Of a stretch of DNA of 64,000 nucleotides, positions 43,046 to 51,656 are shown one piece after another. The DNA comes from Amycolatopsis saalfeldensis (GTDB lineage Bacteria > Actinomycetota > Actinomycetes > Mycobacteriales > Pseudonocardiaceae). Location: positions 124,001 through 188,000 of the forward strand of contig NZ_FOEF01000019.1 in the NCBI RefSeq assembly GCF_900110575.1, given 5' to 3'. Every line of letters begins with the position of its first letter. The first letter of the stretch is position 1. A program made the position numbers and the translations under genes. The notes below the pieces were generated by a model that searched no databases, was not told the origin of the DNA, and saw nothing but the letters and a program-made list of their open reading frames with translations.

Positions 43046-43927
43046 ATGAACGCGGTGAACGCGTCCGGTGGTGGTGAGCCGAGTCTCGGGCCCACCGCCC
43101 GCCGCATGATCCTCGGCTCGCAGCTGCGCAGGCTGCGGGAGGACGCGGGCATCACCCGCCAGCAGGCCGGCTACAACATCCGCGGCTCGGAGTCCAAGAT
43201 CTCGCGCCTCGAACTGGGCCGGGTCGGCTTCAAGGAGCGTGACGTCAGCGATCTGCTGACGATGTACGGCGTGGCCGACGTCGAAGAGCGCCAGGCCTTC
43301 CTCGAGATGGTCAAGCAGTCGAACGAAGCCGGCTGGTGGCGGAAGTTCGGCGAAACGGTGCCGGGCTGGTTCACCGACCTCGTCGGCCTGGAAGAGGCGG
43401 CGTCCCGGATCCAGATCTGGGAGCCGCTGTTCGTGTCCGGCCTGCTCCAGGTCGAGCAGTACGCGCGGGCCATCTTCAGCCACGGCCGCCCGGAAATGGC
43501 GGACGAGCGGGTCGACCAGCTGGTGGCCCTGCGCATGCGGCGGCAGAAGATGCTGGCCCGCCCGGACGCGCCGCGCATCTGGGCCGTGCTCGACGAGTCG
43601 GTGCTGTACCGGCCGATCGGCGGGCCGAAGGTGTTCAAGCAGCAGCTGGAGTACCTGCTCGAGGTGACCACGCTGCCGCACGTTTCGGTGCAGATCCTCC
43701 CGTACTGCCGAAGTGGCCTCTCGGCCGAGCACGCGTTTTCCCTGCTGCGCTTCGCCGAGACGGAACTGCCGAACATCGCGTACGTCGAGTACCTCACCGG
43801 CGCCCACTACCTCGACAAGCGCGACGAGATCGAGAAGTACGGCCGCGCGCTCGACTTGCTGGCCGTCGACGCCGAGACCCCGGAGCGCAGCCGGGCCCGG
43901 CTGGCGAAGCGCCGCCAGGAGATCTGA
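43046..43927 (+). CDS. XRE-family regulator with DUF5753 domain
   Basis: A 293-residue regulator. The helix-turn-helix (GSQLRRLREDAGITRQQAG, SESKISRLELGRVGFKERDV) covers about residues 24 to 80 and DUF5753 the rest (WEPLFVSGLLQVEQYARAIF, VSVQILPYCRSGLSAEHAFS, IAYVEYLTGAHYLDKRDEI). This is the standard partner of the DUF397 protein encoded 271 bases downstream. Such pairs occur in many copies in Streptomyces-like genomes and influence development or antibiotic production in some cases. ATG 43046 follows GGAAGG. Confidence 0.9.
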   Translation: MNAVNASGGGEPSLGPTARRMILGSQLRRLREDAGITRQQAGYNIRGSESKISRLELGRVGFKERDVSDLLTMYGVADVEERQAFLEMVKQSNEAGWWRKFGETVPGWFTDLVGLEEAASRIQIWEPLFVSGLLQVEQYARAIFSHGRPEMADERVDQLVALRMRRQKMLARPDAPRIWAVLDESVLYRPIGGPKVFKQQLEYLLEVTTLPHVSVQILPYCRSGLSAEHAFSLLRFAETELPNIAYVEYLTGAHYLDKRDEIEKYGRALDLLAVDAETPERSRARLAKRRQEI

Positions 43928-44092
43928 CTCCACTTTCCCGTGGCCTCGGTGTTCCGTTGAGCGGAGCGCGACCATTACCCGGCAAAGTAATACTTACCGT
44001 AACTATTCACCCTATCGGGTAGTGGTGTGTTCGCCTGACTGGGACTTTCTACTGAACTGTGTCGTTACGTAGGGAGAAACTTGCAAAAACTT

Positions 44093-44159
44093 CTGCACGT
44101 GCATTTACCGCTGCAACCGCGCGTGCTAGCGTCGAAGTCGCAAGCAAATGCACATGCAG
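44093..44159 (+). promoter_or_regulatory. Promoter framed by an inverted repeat upstream of the DUF397 gene
   Basis: CTGCACGTGCATTT (44093..44106) and AAATGCACATGCAG (44146..44159) match as inverted repeats at 13 of 14 positions. Between them TTTACC (44104) and TAGCGT (44127) with 17 bases spacing look like a promoter. Binding at both arms would close the promoter, as expected for control by the XRE protein upstream. The remaining 43928..44092 has no gene. Confidence 0.6.
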
Positions 44160-44197
44160 ATTCCTGAGCTTTTCATCGTCCCGGAAGGGTGGCGATC

Positions 44198-44437
44198 ATG
44201 GCTGAGCGGTTCGAGAACGGTGTTCCGGCCGACCGTCTGACCGGCGTCGCATGGCGCAAGGCGAGCTACAGCGGCTCGGTCGGCAACTGTGTGGAGGTCG
44301 CCCCTCTCGCCTCCGGTGAAATCGCGATGCGCAACTCGCGTTTCCCGACCGGACCGGCGCTGGTCTACACCCGCGCCGAAATGGCTGCCTTCCTCGCGGG
44401 AGCGAAGGACGGGGAATTCGACGATGTCCTCCAGTGA
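44198..44437 (+). CDS. DUF397 protein
   Basis: A 79-residue DUF397 protein: GVAWRKASYSGSVGNCVEVA, MRNSRFPTGPALVYTRAEMA and AFLAGAKDGEFDD follow the family pattern WxKSSxSxxxGNCVEV ... VRDSKDPxGPxLxFxxxxWxAFLxGxKxGEFD. DUF397 proteins act with XRE/DUF5753 regulators, probably as antitoxin-like or modulating partners. ATG 44198 lies nine bases after GGAAGGG; the in-frame GTG 44189 is too close to it. It overlaps the next gene by 14 bases. Confidence 0.92.
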   Translation: MAERFENGVPADRLTGVAWRKASYSGSVGNCVEVAPLASGEIAMRNSRFPTGPALVYTRAEMAAFLAGAKDGEFDDVLQ

Positions 44438-44792
44438 CATCCTCGACATCGAAACCGGCCTGCAGGAGCTGATCGCCCGCGGGTACCAGTTCGTGCACCC
44501 GGCGGACGAGCGCGGCGAGGTGCTCGCCGTGGTCGGGGTCCGGGTCCACGACGACGTGGTGGACGTCGTCCGGCTCAACGCCGAGGACGACGTGGTCGCC
44601 CTGCGGGTGCCCGGCACCGAGGAGAACGTCCTCGAACCCGAGAAGTGGTTGTGGCGTGCCGATGGCGACGCCACGGAGGTCCTCGCGGAGGTGCTCGCGC
44701 TGCCCGACCGGCAGGATCCGGACGGCTCCCAGACCAAGGGCTGCTGGCTGCCCGGCCGCGGCGGCACGTCCAAGTGGCTCGCGGCCCGCTGA
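44424..44792 (+). CDS. Conserved-looking hypothetical protein coupled to DUF397
   Basis: A 122-residue soluble, acidic protein that I do not recognise as a named family. Features visible are an N-terminal helix (LDIETGLQELIARGYQFVHP), two beta strands around VLAVVGVRVHDDVVDVVRL, EENVLEPEKWLWRADGDATE and a final GTSKWLAAR. The ATG at 44424 lies inside the end of the DUF397 gene, so translation is probably coupled and the pair may work together. A bidirectional terminator follows at 44814. Confidence 0.7.
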   Translation: MSSSDILDIETGLQELIARGYQFVHPADERGEVLAVVGVRVHDDVVDVVRLNAEDDVVALRVPGTEENVLEPEKWLWRADGDATEVLAEVLALPDRQDPDGSQTKGCWLPGRGGTSKWLAAR

Positions 44793-44813
44793 GGCCGCGC
44801 CGCCCCAGTTTTC

Positions 44814-44855
44814 AGGCCCCGTACGAAGTGTCCCAATACACCTCGTGCGGGGCCT
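44814..44855. terminator. Bidirectional terminator
   Basis: AGGCCCCGTACGAAGTGT (44814..44831) and ACACCTCGTGCGGGGCCT (44838..44855) pair at 16 of 18 positions with a six-base loop. It fills the gap between the DUF397-linked gene and the convergent response regulator gene. Confidence 0.85.
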
Positions 44856-44858
44856 GGT

Positions 44859-45518
44859 TCATGCCCGCGGCAGAACCAGCCCGGCCCGGACGGCGAGCAC
44901 GACGAGCTGGGCGCGGGACCGGGCGTTGAGCTTGCCCATCGCCCGCGCCACGTGGGTGCGGACGGTGGCGGGCGAAAGGAACAGCGCCTCGGCGATCTCG
45001 CCGTTGGACCGGCCGGTGGCCACCCACGCGGTGATCTCCCGCTCCCGGCCGGTGAGGGTGTCCAGGCCGTCGACGGTGGCGGGCACGGCCCAGCGCTGCG
45101 CGAAGGTGGACACCATCAGCCGGGTCACCGAAGGGGACAGCAGCGCTTCGCCGGCCGCCACGACCCGGACCGCGTGCACCAGTTCGGCCGGCGCACTGTC
45201 CTTGAGGATGAAGCCGCTGGCCCCGGCGCCGAGTGCCTCGAACACGTACTGGTCGATTTCGAACGTGGTGACCACGATGACCCGCACCGGGCGTAACGCC
45301 GGATCGGCGGCGAGGTGGCGCAGCACCTCCAGCCCGTCCATGCCGGGCATCCGGATGTCCAGCAGCATCACGTCGGCAGGGCTGTGGCGGAGCCGGGTGA
45401 GCGCCTGCCGGCCGTTGTCGGCCTCACCGACCACCCGCATGTCGTCCTCGCGGTCGACGAGCACCCGCAGTCCCATCCGGACCAGTTGATGGTCGTCGAC
45501 CAGCAGCACGCGGATCAT
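44859..45518 (-). CDS. NarL/FixJ-type response regulator
   Basis: A 219-residue response regulator. The receiver domain has Asp8 and Asp9, the phosphorylated Asp54 in VMLLDIRMPGMDG, and a lysine in ILKDSA; the LuxR helix-turn-helix is LTGREREITAWVATGRSNGE, IAEALFLSPATVRTHVARAM. The start overlaps the kinase stop by ATGA, so the two proteins are made together. The 18-bp palindrome at 46715..46732, upstream of the operon, is a plausible binding site for it. Confidence 0.93.
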   Translation of the reverse strand: MIRVLLVDDHQLVRMGLRVLVDREDDMRVVGEADNGRQALTRLRHSPADVMLLDIRMPGMDGLEVLRHLAADPALRPVRVIVVTTFEIDQYVFEALGAGASGFILKDSAPAELVHAVRVVAAGEALLSPSVTRLMVSTFAQRWAVPATVDGLDTLTGREREITAWVATGRSNGEIAEALFLSPATVRTHVARAMGKLNARSRAQLVVLAVRAGLVLPRA

Positions 45519-46693
45519 CGGGCCGGCTCCGGCGCGGGCAGCCAGGCCACGACCTGGAACCCGCCGCCGTCACGGGGGCCGGCGGCCAACCGGCCGTCAA
45601 GCTCCTCGACCCGGCGGCGCATCCCGGCCAGTCCACGGCCGGCCGGCGCTGTGGCGGTCGGGCCGGTGCCACGGTCGGCCACCCGGACCTGAACGTGCCG
45701 GTCGCCGCGGTGGATCGCGACCTCGGCCCGGGTGGGGCCGGCGTGGCGCAGGACGTTGGTCAACGCCTCCTGCACCACCCGGTACACCGTGGCGCCCAGC
45801 TGCTCGGGCAGCTCGGCGGGACCGTCGGTGCTCACCTCCACCGGCAGGCCGCCGGCCCGGACCTGCTGGATGAGCCCGGCGAGGCCGGCGACGCCGGCCG
45901 GGTCGCCGGGCCCCGGCGAACGGGGGTGGAAGGTGTCCAGCATCCGGCGCAGGTCGGCGAGCGCGGCGATGCTGGTCTCCTGGATCGCCTCCAGCGAGAG
46001 CCGGGCCTGGTCCCGCTGCTCGTCGAACACGAGTAACGCGACTCCGGCCTGCATGGTGACCAGCGCGAAGCCGTGGCCGGCGATGTCGTGCACTTCGCCG
46101 GCGAGCCGCATCCGCTCCTCGAGGGCGGTGCGGGCGATCAGGTCCCGGCGGGCGCGCCGGCGAGCCGCGTCCCGCACGTGGAGCAGCGCGCCGAGCGACC
46201 ACGGCAGCACGATCCAGCCGGTCCAGGCCAATGCCAGCAGCGCCGGGGAATGCCCGTCGCCGATCAGCCTGAGCAAGAGGGTTGCCGACGAGATCACCGC
46301 CGCCAGCCCGCCGGCCGCCGCCGACACGGCGAGCGGACGCTGCCGGGCCACCTCGAACACCGTGATCACCAGGCACAGCAACACCGGCCCGTAGGGATAT
46401 CCGGCCAGCAGGTACGCGTTGACCAGCAGTACCGCGCCGGCCAACGCACCGAGCGGCATGGTCCGCCGCGGCACCGCCGTCACGGCCGCGGCCGCCACCA
46501 GCAGCACCAGCCCGACCGCGTCCACGGGGCGGGACCGGTCGGCCTGCCCGACCGAGGACGCCACCGTGCCGGCGACCACGGCCACCGCGAGCGCGGCGCC
46601 GAGCACCACGTCCGACCACGCCGGACGCGCCAGCCGATCGCCGAGCACCGCCACCATGCCGCCCAGCCTGCCCGCCCGCGTGTGGCCGCACAT
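45515..46693 (-). CDS. NarL-family sensor histidine kinase
   Basis: A 392-residue HisKA_3-type kinase. The N-terminal half has five or six membrane segments with only short loops, so it probably senses the membrane itself. The phospho-acceptor His202 is in LAGEVHDIAGHGFALV, and the ATPase domain has VQEALTNVLRHAGPTRAEVA and RGLAGMRRRVEELDGRL. The ATP lid glycine boxes are slightly shortened (ADRGTGPTATAPAGRGL). ATG 46693 has no clear ribosome site; ATG 46657 is an alternative. Transcribed with the response regulator. Confidence 0.9.
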   Translation of the reverse strand: MCGHTRAGRLGGMVAVLGDRLARPAWSDVVLGAALAVAVVAGTVASSVGQADRSRPVDAVGLVLLVAAAAVTAVPRRTMPLGALAGAVLLVNAYLLAGYPYGPVLLCLVITVFEVARQRPLAVSAAAGGLAAVISSATLLLRLIGDGHSPALLALAWTGWIVLPWSLGALLHVRDAARRRARRDLIARTALEERMRLAGEVHDIAGHGFALVTMQAGVALLVFDEQRDQARLSLEAIQETSIAALADLRRMLDTFHPRSPGPGDPAGVAGLAGLIQQVRAGGLPVEVSTDGPAELPEQLGATVYRVVQEALTNVLRHAGPTRAEVAIHRGDRHVQVRVADRGTGPTATAPAGRGLAGMRRRVEELDGRLAAGPRDGGGFQVVAWLPAPEPAR

Positions 46694-46714
46694 CAGCGTC
46701 GTGCCGACACCTGC

Positions 46715-46732
46715 CTACGTCAGTTGACGTAG
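46715..46732. promoter_or_regulatory. 18-bp perfect palindrome upstream of the two-component operon
   Basis: CTACGTCAGTTGACGTAG is a perfect inverted repeat of two 8-bp arms with a GT centre. It lies 22 bases upstream of the kinase start and 98 bases upstream of the membrane-protein gene at 46831. It is a good candidate operator for the response regulator, acting on both directions. Confidence 0.7.
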
Positions 46733-46830
46733 TTCCCCGACGCGAACGCCGCTCTCCGTCCGACGCGGTCGCCGGCCCGCCGAGCCGACCATGGTTGTCG
46801 TTCGATCCGGCCCATCGAAGGAGGTCTGCC

Positions 46831-47208
46831 ATGACAGCGCCAACCCGGGTGGCGTGGACGGCGATCGGCCGGGCCACCGGCCCGCACCGCTCGCTGCTGA
46901 TCGCCACCTGCGCCGCACTGGCACTGGCCGCCATCGCCGATGAAGCCACCGGTTACGACGGGCCCGGCCCGTTCATCTACCTGGGGGTCGCCCTGGTCGT
47001 GGCGGTGGTCCGAGGGCGGTACACCCCGCTCCTGGCCGCCGTCATGAGTGCCTTCTTCCTCTACGGCGGGTTCGCGTCTTCCCAGTCCAGGTCCACCTTG
47101 ACCCACCCGGCGGCGGTGTTCGGCTTCACCGCCGGCTGGGTGCAGGTGCTCAGTTTCGTCGCCGCCGGGGCCTTCGCGGTGGCCTCGGTCATCCGCGCCA
47201 CCCGTTGA
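46831..47208 (+). CDS. Small membrane protein, divergent from the two-component system
   Basis: A 125-residue protein with three to four hydrophobic segments (LLIATCAALALAAIADEA, PFIYLGVALVVAVVRG, YTPLLAAVMSAFFLYGGF, VLSFVAAGAFAVASVI) and short loops. I do not recognise a family. AAGGAGGT is an almost ideal ribosome site before the ATG. It is followed after 23 bases by another small membrane protein gene, and both may be targets of the divergent two-component system. Confidence 0.78.
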   Translation: MTAPTRVAWTAIGRATGPHRSLLIATCAALALAAIADEATGYDGPGPFIYLGVALVVAVVRGRYTPLLAAVMSAFFLYGGFASSQSRSTLTHPAAVFGFTAGWVQVLSFVAAGAFAVASVIRATR

Positions 47209-47231
47209 TCCCACTTCTGAAGGAGTTCGCC

Positions 47232-47642
47232 ATGTTCCGCCGTCTCGACCGAAACACCCTCATCTCGTTCGCCGGGCTGCTCGTCGGCATTCTCGGGCTG
47301 CTGATCCAGTGGGCCGCCGACCCGGCGAAGTTCGCGAACGGGGAGAAGTCCGTCGGCTTTTCCGCGTTCCCGCCGGGCATTCTGTTCATCCTCGGGGCCG
47401 GGCTGCTGATGCTGGCCACCGCCCGCTGGTGGTGGCATCCGGTCTTCGGCGTGCTCATCGCGTTCTGGATCGTCGTGGTCGGCGGGCTGTCCAATCAGCT
47501 GACGCCCAACCTGTTCTCGTCCAACCCGGGCACGGTCGCGGGCAACGTCGTCATGGTCGTCGGGCTCGCCACCGCCGGGATCGCCGGGGTGATCGGCATG
47601 GTCAAGACGCGGCGGGCGAAGCCGGTTGCGTCGGCCAGGTGA
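47232..47642 (+). CDS. Small membrane protein
   Basis: A 136-residue protein with four hydrophobic segments: ISFAGLLVGILGLLIQW, FPPGILFILGAGLLMLATA, WWWHPVFGVLIAFWIVVVGG and VVMVVGLATAGIAGVIGMV. No signature motif is seen, and no family is recognised. AAGGAG precedes ATG 47232. Organisation suggests an operon with the gene at 46831. The basic C terminus (KTRRAKPVASAR) should face the cytoplasm. Confidence 0.78.
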   Translation: MFRRLDRNTLISFAGLLVGILGLLIQWAADPAKFANGEKSVGFSAFPPGILFILGAGLLMLATARWWWHPVFGVLIAFWIVVVGGLSNQLTPNLFSSNPGTVAGNVVMVVGLATAGIAGVIGMVKTRRAKPVASAR

Positions 47643-47739
47643 GAGCGAAGTGGGCAGAACCACGTCGCGTCCGCCGTTTATCGGCTTGACACCCTTTACA
47701 CTTGAGGCGGCCTGACCACGTCTTCCTGGGAGCACCTCG

Positions 47740-49272
47740 GTGGTTTCCGACCCGTCCAGCACTGTTCAGCCCGACCCGGAACCCCGCGAGGAGTGTGGCG
47801 TCTTCGGCGTCTGGGCTCCCGGGGAAGAGGTCGCGAAGCTGACCTACTACGGCCTCTACGCCCTGCAGCACCGCGGGCAGGAGGCGGCGGGCATCTCGGT
47901 GTCCGACGGCTCGCAGATCGTGGTCTTCAAAGACCTCGGCCTGGTCAGCCAGGTGTTCGACGAACAGGTGCTGCAGTCGCTGCAGGGCCACATCGCCGTC
48001 GGGCACTGCCGCTACTCCACCACCGGCGCGACGATCTGGGAGAACGCGCAGCCGATCTTCCGGACCACCGCCACCGGCAGCGGGCTTTCCTTCGCGCACA
48101 ACGGCAATCTGGTCAACACCTCGGAGCTGCGCGAGCGCACCATCGCCGCGGGCCTGAAGCCGCACGCCGGGCTCACCGGCTCGTCGAGCGACTCGGACCT
48201 GATCTGCGGGCTGCTCGCCGCGAACGCCGCCGACAAGGGCATCGAGGCCGCGGCGATGGAGCTGCTGCCGACCCTCGTCGGCGCGTTCTGCCTGGTCTTC
48301 TCCGACGAGAACACGCTGTACGCGGCGCGCGACCCGCACGGGGTGCACCCGCTGGTGCTCGGCCGGCTGGAGCGCGGCTGGGTCGTGGCGAGCGAGACGG
48401 CGGCGCTGGACATCTGCGGCGCCTCCTTCGTCCGCGAGGTCGAGCCCGGCGAGCTGATCGCGATCGACGCCTCGGGCCTGCGCTCCTCGCGGTTCGCCAA
48501 CCCCGACCCCAAGGGCTGCGTCTTCGAGTACGTCTACCTGGCCCGCCCGGACACCTCGATCGCCGGCCGCAGCGTGCACGCCACCCGCGTGGAGATCGGG
48601 CGCCGGCTCGCCCTGGAGCACCCGGCCGACGGCGACCTGGTGATGCCGGTGCCGGAGTCCGGCACCCCCGCCGCGATCGGCTACGCGCAGGGCTCGGGCA
48701 TCCCGTACGGCACCGGCCTGGTGAAGAACGCCTACGTCGGGCGCACGTTCATCCAGCCGTCGCAGACCATCCGCCAGCTGGGCATCCGGCTCAAGCTGAA
48801 CCCGTTGCGCGACGTCATCCGCGGCAAGCGGCTGGTGGTGGTCGACGACTCCATCGTCCGCGGCAACACCCAGCGCGCGCTCGTGCGCATGCTGCGGGAG
48901 GCGGGCGCGCTGGAGGTGCACGTCCGGATCGCGTCGCCGCCCGTGCGGTGGCCGTGCTTCTACGGCATCGACTTCGCCTCGCGCGCCGAGCTGGTGGCCA
49001 ACGGCGTCGACCTCGACGGCATCCGCCGCTCCATCGGGGCCGACTCGCTGGGCTACATCTCGCTCGACGGCCTCGTCGCGGCTTCGGAGCAGCCGAAAAC
49101 GCGCCTGTGCACGGCCTGCTTCTCCGGCGAGTACCCGATCGCGCTGCCCGACGACGCCCTCATCGGCAAGCACCTGCTGGAGAGCATGAATTCTGCGGAT
49201 GGCGCGACGGTGTCTCCGCTCCCGGTCAGCCCCGCGGGGTACGGTGCCGAAGACGCCGTCCGGCGTCCCTAG
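47740..49272 (+). CDS. purF: Amidophosphoribosyltransferase
   Basis: A 510-residue enzyme that makes phosphoribosylamine from PRPP and glutamine, the first committed purine step. Residues 1 to 18 are a propeptide removed to expose Cys19 (EECGVFGVW) as the N-terminal nucleophile. The phosphoribosyl site is LVVVDDSIVRGNT. Cysteines in KGCVFEYVYLARPD, VRWPCFYGID and LCTACFSGEYP match the [4Fe-4S] ligands of the Bacillus-type enzyme, so it is probably iron-sulfur dependent. GGGAG precedes GTG 47740 and a TACACT box lies near 47698. purM follows after 32 bases. Confidence 0.96.
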   Translation: MVSDPSSTVQPDPEPREECGVFGVWAPGEEVAKLTYYGLYALQHRGQEAAGISVSDGSQIVVFKDLGLVSQVFDEQVLQSLQGHIAVGHCRYSTTGATIWENAQPIFRTTATGSGLSFAHNGNLVNTSELRERTIAAGLKPHAGLTGSSSDSDLICGLLAANAADKGIEAAAMELLPTLVGAFCLVFSDENTLYAARDPHGVHPLVLGRLERGWVVASETAALDICGASFVREVEPGELIAIDASGLRSSRFANPDPKGCVFEYVYLARPDTSIAGRSVHATRVEIGRRLALEHPADGDLVMPVPESGTPAAIGYAQGSGIPYGTGLVKNAYVGRTFIQPSQTIRQLGIRLKLNPLRDVIRGKRLVVVDDSIVRGNTQRALVRMLREAGALEVHVRIASPPVRWPCFYGIDFASRAELVANGVDLDGIRRSIGADSLGYISLDGLVAASEQPKTRLCTACFSGEYPIALPDDALIGKHLLESMNSADGATVSPLPVSPAGYGAEDAVRRP

Positions 49273-49304
49273 TCATCAGCTTGTCCAAGAGGGAGTCCGC
49301 TTCC

Positions 49305-50375
49305 GTGAGCGAGTCCACGAGCGCCACGTACGCCGCCGCCGGGGTCAGTATCGACGCCGGTGACCAAGCCGTCGAGCTGCTCAAGCCACACGCCGAGCGC
49401 GCCACGCGACCAGAGGTCCGCGGCGGGGTCGGCGGCTTCGCCGGGCTCTTCTCGCTCAAGCTCGACCGGTGGAAGGAGCCGGTGCTCGCCTCGTCCACCG
49501 ACGGCGTCGGCACCAAGATCGCCGTCGCGCAGGCGCTGGACAAACACGACACCGTGGGCATCGACCTGGTCGCCATGGTGGTCGACGACCTGGTGGTCAC
49601 CGGGGCCGAGCCGCTGTTCCTGCAGGACTACATCGCCGTCGGCAAGGTGGTGCCGGAGAAGATCGCGGCGCTGGTCGGCGGCATCGCGGAGGGCTGCGTG
49701 CAGGCCGGCTGCGCGCTGCTCGGCGGCGAGACGGCCGAGCACCCCGGCCTGATGGGCGAGCACGACTACGACATGTCGGCCACCGGCGTCGGCGTCGTCG
49801 AGGCGTCCGCGCTGCTCGGCCCGGAGCGGGTGCGCCCCGGCGACGTGGTGCTGGCCATGGGCGCGTCCGGCCTGCACTCGAACGGCTACTCGCTGGCCCG
49901 GCACGTGCTGCTCGACATCGCGCGCATGCCCCTGGACGGGCACGTCGAGGAGTTCGGCCACACGCTCGGCGAGGAACTGCTGGTGCCGACCCGGATCTAC
50001 GCCAAGGACTGCCTGGCGCTGGCCGCCGAGACCGAGGTGCGCACGTTCGCGCACATCACCGGCGGTGGCCTGGAAGCCAACCTCGCGCGCGTGATGCCGC
50101 GTGGCCTCGTCGCCCGGCTCGAGCGCGGGAGCTGGACGCCGGCGCCGGTGTTCGCCGTGATCGGGCAACGCGGCAAGGTCGAGCGGGCGGAGCTGGAGAA
50201 GACGTTCAACATGGGCGTCGGCATGGTCGCGATCGTCTCGGCCGAGGACGTCGACCGGGCGCTGGCCGTGCTGACCGCTCGGCACGTGCCGGCCTGGATC
50301 CTCGGCGACGTGCAGCCGGCCGAGGACCCGGACGGCGCGCGCGCCGTGCTCTCGGGCGACCACCCGCGCTTCTAG
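49305..50375 (+). CDS. purM: Phosphoribosylformylglycinamidine cyclo-ligase (AIR synthetase)
   Basis: A 356-residue ATP-dependent cyclase that closes the imidazole ring of FGAM. SSTDGVGTKIAVAQALDKHD, GIDLVAMVVDDLV, FLQDYIAVGK, GCALLGGETAEHPG and the C-terminal HITGGGLEANLARV are diagnostic. GAGGGAG lies nine bases before GTG 49305. It follows purF closely on the same strand and the two are probably cotranscribed, as in mycobacteria. Confidence 0.95.
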   Translation: MSESTSATYAAAGVSIDAGDQAVELLKPHAERATRPEVRGGVGGFAGLFSLKLDRWKEPVLASSTDGVGTKIAVAQALDKHDTVGIDLVAMVVDDLVVTGAEPLFLQDYIAVGKVVPEKIAALVGGIAEGCVQAGCALLGGETAEHPGLMGEHDYDMSATGVGVVEASALLGPERVRPGDVVLAMGASGLHSNGYSLARHVLLDIARMPLDGHVEEFGHTLGEELLVPTRIYAKDCLALAAETEVRTFAHITGGGLEANLARVMPRGLVARLERGSWTPAPVFAVIGQRGKVERAELEKTFNMGVGMVAIVSAEDVDRALAVLTARHVPAWILGDVQPAEDPDGARAVLSGDHPRF

Positions 50376-50409
50376 AAACGCGGTTGCCGCAGCCTGACAG
50401 ACTGGACGG

Positions 50410-50838
50410 GTGGCAGAGGACGTGGTGATCGGCTCCCGGTTCGTGGTACCCGGGGCCGAGTTGAGCGAGCGCTTCTCCCGGTCGTCCGGACCGGGCGGGC
50501 AGGGCGTGAACACCACGGACTCCCGGGTCGAGCTGTCGTTCGACGTGGCCGGCTCGGCGGTGATCCCGCCGCTGCTGAAGGAGCGCATCCTGGCGCGGCT
50601 CTCGGGACGGCTGGTCGACGGCGTGCTGACCATCGCCGCCAGCGAGCACCGCTCCCAGCTGATGAACCGGGACGCGGCACGGGAGCGGCTCGCTTCGATG
50701 CTGCTGGCAGCCTCCGCGCCGCCGCCGGCCAAACGGCGTCCCACCAAGCCTTCCCGTGGCTCGAAGGAACGCCGTCTGGCCGCGAAGAAGCGCCGTGGCG
50801 ACGTGAAACGCGGCCGCGGCGGGCGCTTCGACGACTAG
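50410..50838 (+). CDS. arfB: Alternative ribosome-rescue peptidyl-tRNA hydrolase ArfB
   Basis: A 142-residue release-factor-like protein that frees stalled ribosomes. SSGPGGQGVNTTDSRVELSF contains the catalytic GGQ at residues 29 to 31, and the tail (TKPSRGSKERRLAAKKRRG) is the basic helix that enters the empty mRNA channel. No codon-recognition domain is present, which separates ArfB from RF1 and RF2. The start is GTG 50410. It overlaps the end of the convergent acetyltransferase by four bases. Confidence 0.9.
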   Translation: MAEDVVIGSRFVVPGAELSERFSRSSGPGGQGVNTTDSRVELSFDVAGSAVIPPLLKERILARLSGRLVDGVLTIAASEHRSQLMNRDAARERLASMLLAASAPPPAKRRPTKPSRGSKERRLAAKKRRGDVKRGRGGRFDD

Positions 50839-51581
50839 CTCAGCGAGAGGTGCACGCACTCGCCCGCCGGCTGGTAGCCGACGCGGCGGTACACCGTGGC
50901 GATGCCCTCGTCGCCCGGGGTGAGGAAGGCCGTGTGCCCGCCTCGCGCGTGCACGACGCGCGTGAGGCGCGCAGCGATGGCCGAAGCGATCCCGCGGTGC
51001 CGGTAAGCGGTGGCGACGGCGATGCCCGCGATCTCGGCGGTGCCGTCCTCGACCTCCAGCGCCACGCCGCCGCCGATGATCTCGCCGGTGGCCGTGTCCT
51101 CGGCGAGCACGGCCCGCCCGCCGTACGCCAGCGTGGCGGCCAGGTCGGCGTCGGACACGTCCGGGGATTCGCCGTACGCCACGTTCTGCGCCGAACGCAG
51201 GCCGCGCGCGTCGGCCTCGGTCGACGGCGAGCGCAACCCGATGCCGTCGGGCGCCGGGCGGTCGAGGAAGTCACCGGGCGTGCAGGTCATGAGCGGGATC
51301 CGCCGCTCCAGCGCGTAACCCTGCTTGACCAGGAGTTCTTCGAGGTCCGGGGCGGCCTCGGTGAAGAACTCGAACCGCGGCAGCAGGCCGCGGCGGCGGT
51401 AGGCCGCGGTCAGTTCGGCGATCTCGGCGGGTGACGCCGTGGCGCCGTCGTCGGGGATCGCGTAGTTGAGCATGGGGTGGTCGGTGTCCCGCGCGAAGGT
51501 GGCGAGGAACGGGCCGACGCGTTCGGTGTCACGGCCGCGGGGCGCGGTCGTGCGGACATAAGCCTGAAGAGCTGACGACAT
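50835..51581 (-). CDS. GNAT-family N-acetyltransferase
   Basis: A 248-residue protein with its acetyltransferase fold in the C-terminal half: GGGVALEVEDGTAEIAGIAV, then TAYRHRGIASAIAARLTRVV as the acetyl-CoA pyrophosphate loop (R-x-x-G-x-A), and VYRRVGYQPAGECVHLSL at the end. The N-terminal half resembles a second, degenerate GNAT module (FEFFTEAAPDLEELLVKQGY). The substrate is unknown. Its 5' leader holds a hairpin and a short possible leader peptide, so expression may be controlled at that level. Confidence 0.83.
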   Translation of the reverse strand: MSSALQAYVRTTAPRGRDTERVGPFLATFARDTDHPMLNYAIPDDGATASPAEIAELTAAYRRRGLLPRFEFFTEAAPDLEELLVKQGYALERRIPLMTCTPGDFLDRPAPDGIGLRSPSTEADARGLRSAQNVAYGESPDVSDADLAATLAYGGRAVLAEDTATGEIIGGGVALEVEDGTAEIAGIAVATAYRHRGIASAIAARLTRVVHARGGHTAFLTPGDEGIATVYRRVGYQPAGECVHLSLS

Positions 51582-51614
51582 GACTGGGAGAACCCTTTCG
51601 GGGTCGAAGAAGGA

Positions 51615-51631
51615 GCGCGTGAAACACGCGC
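51615..51631 (-). promoter_or_regulatory. Leader hairpin upstream of the acetyltransferase
   Basis: GCGCGTG-AAA-CACGCGC is a perfect 7-bp stem with a three-base loop, lying between a possible leader peptide and the acetyltransferase start. Position suggests attenuation or translational control. Confidence 0.45.
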
Positions 51632-51656
51632 TGGGGGCGACGCTGAGGAGCTCGCG

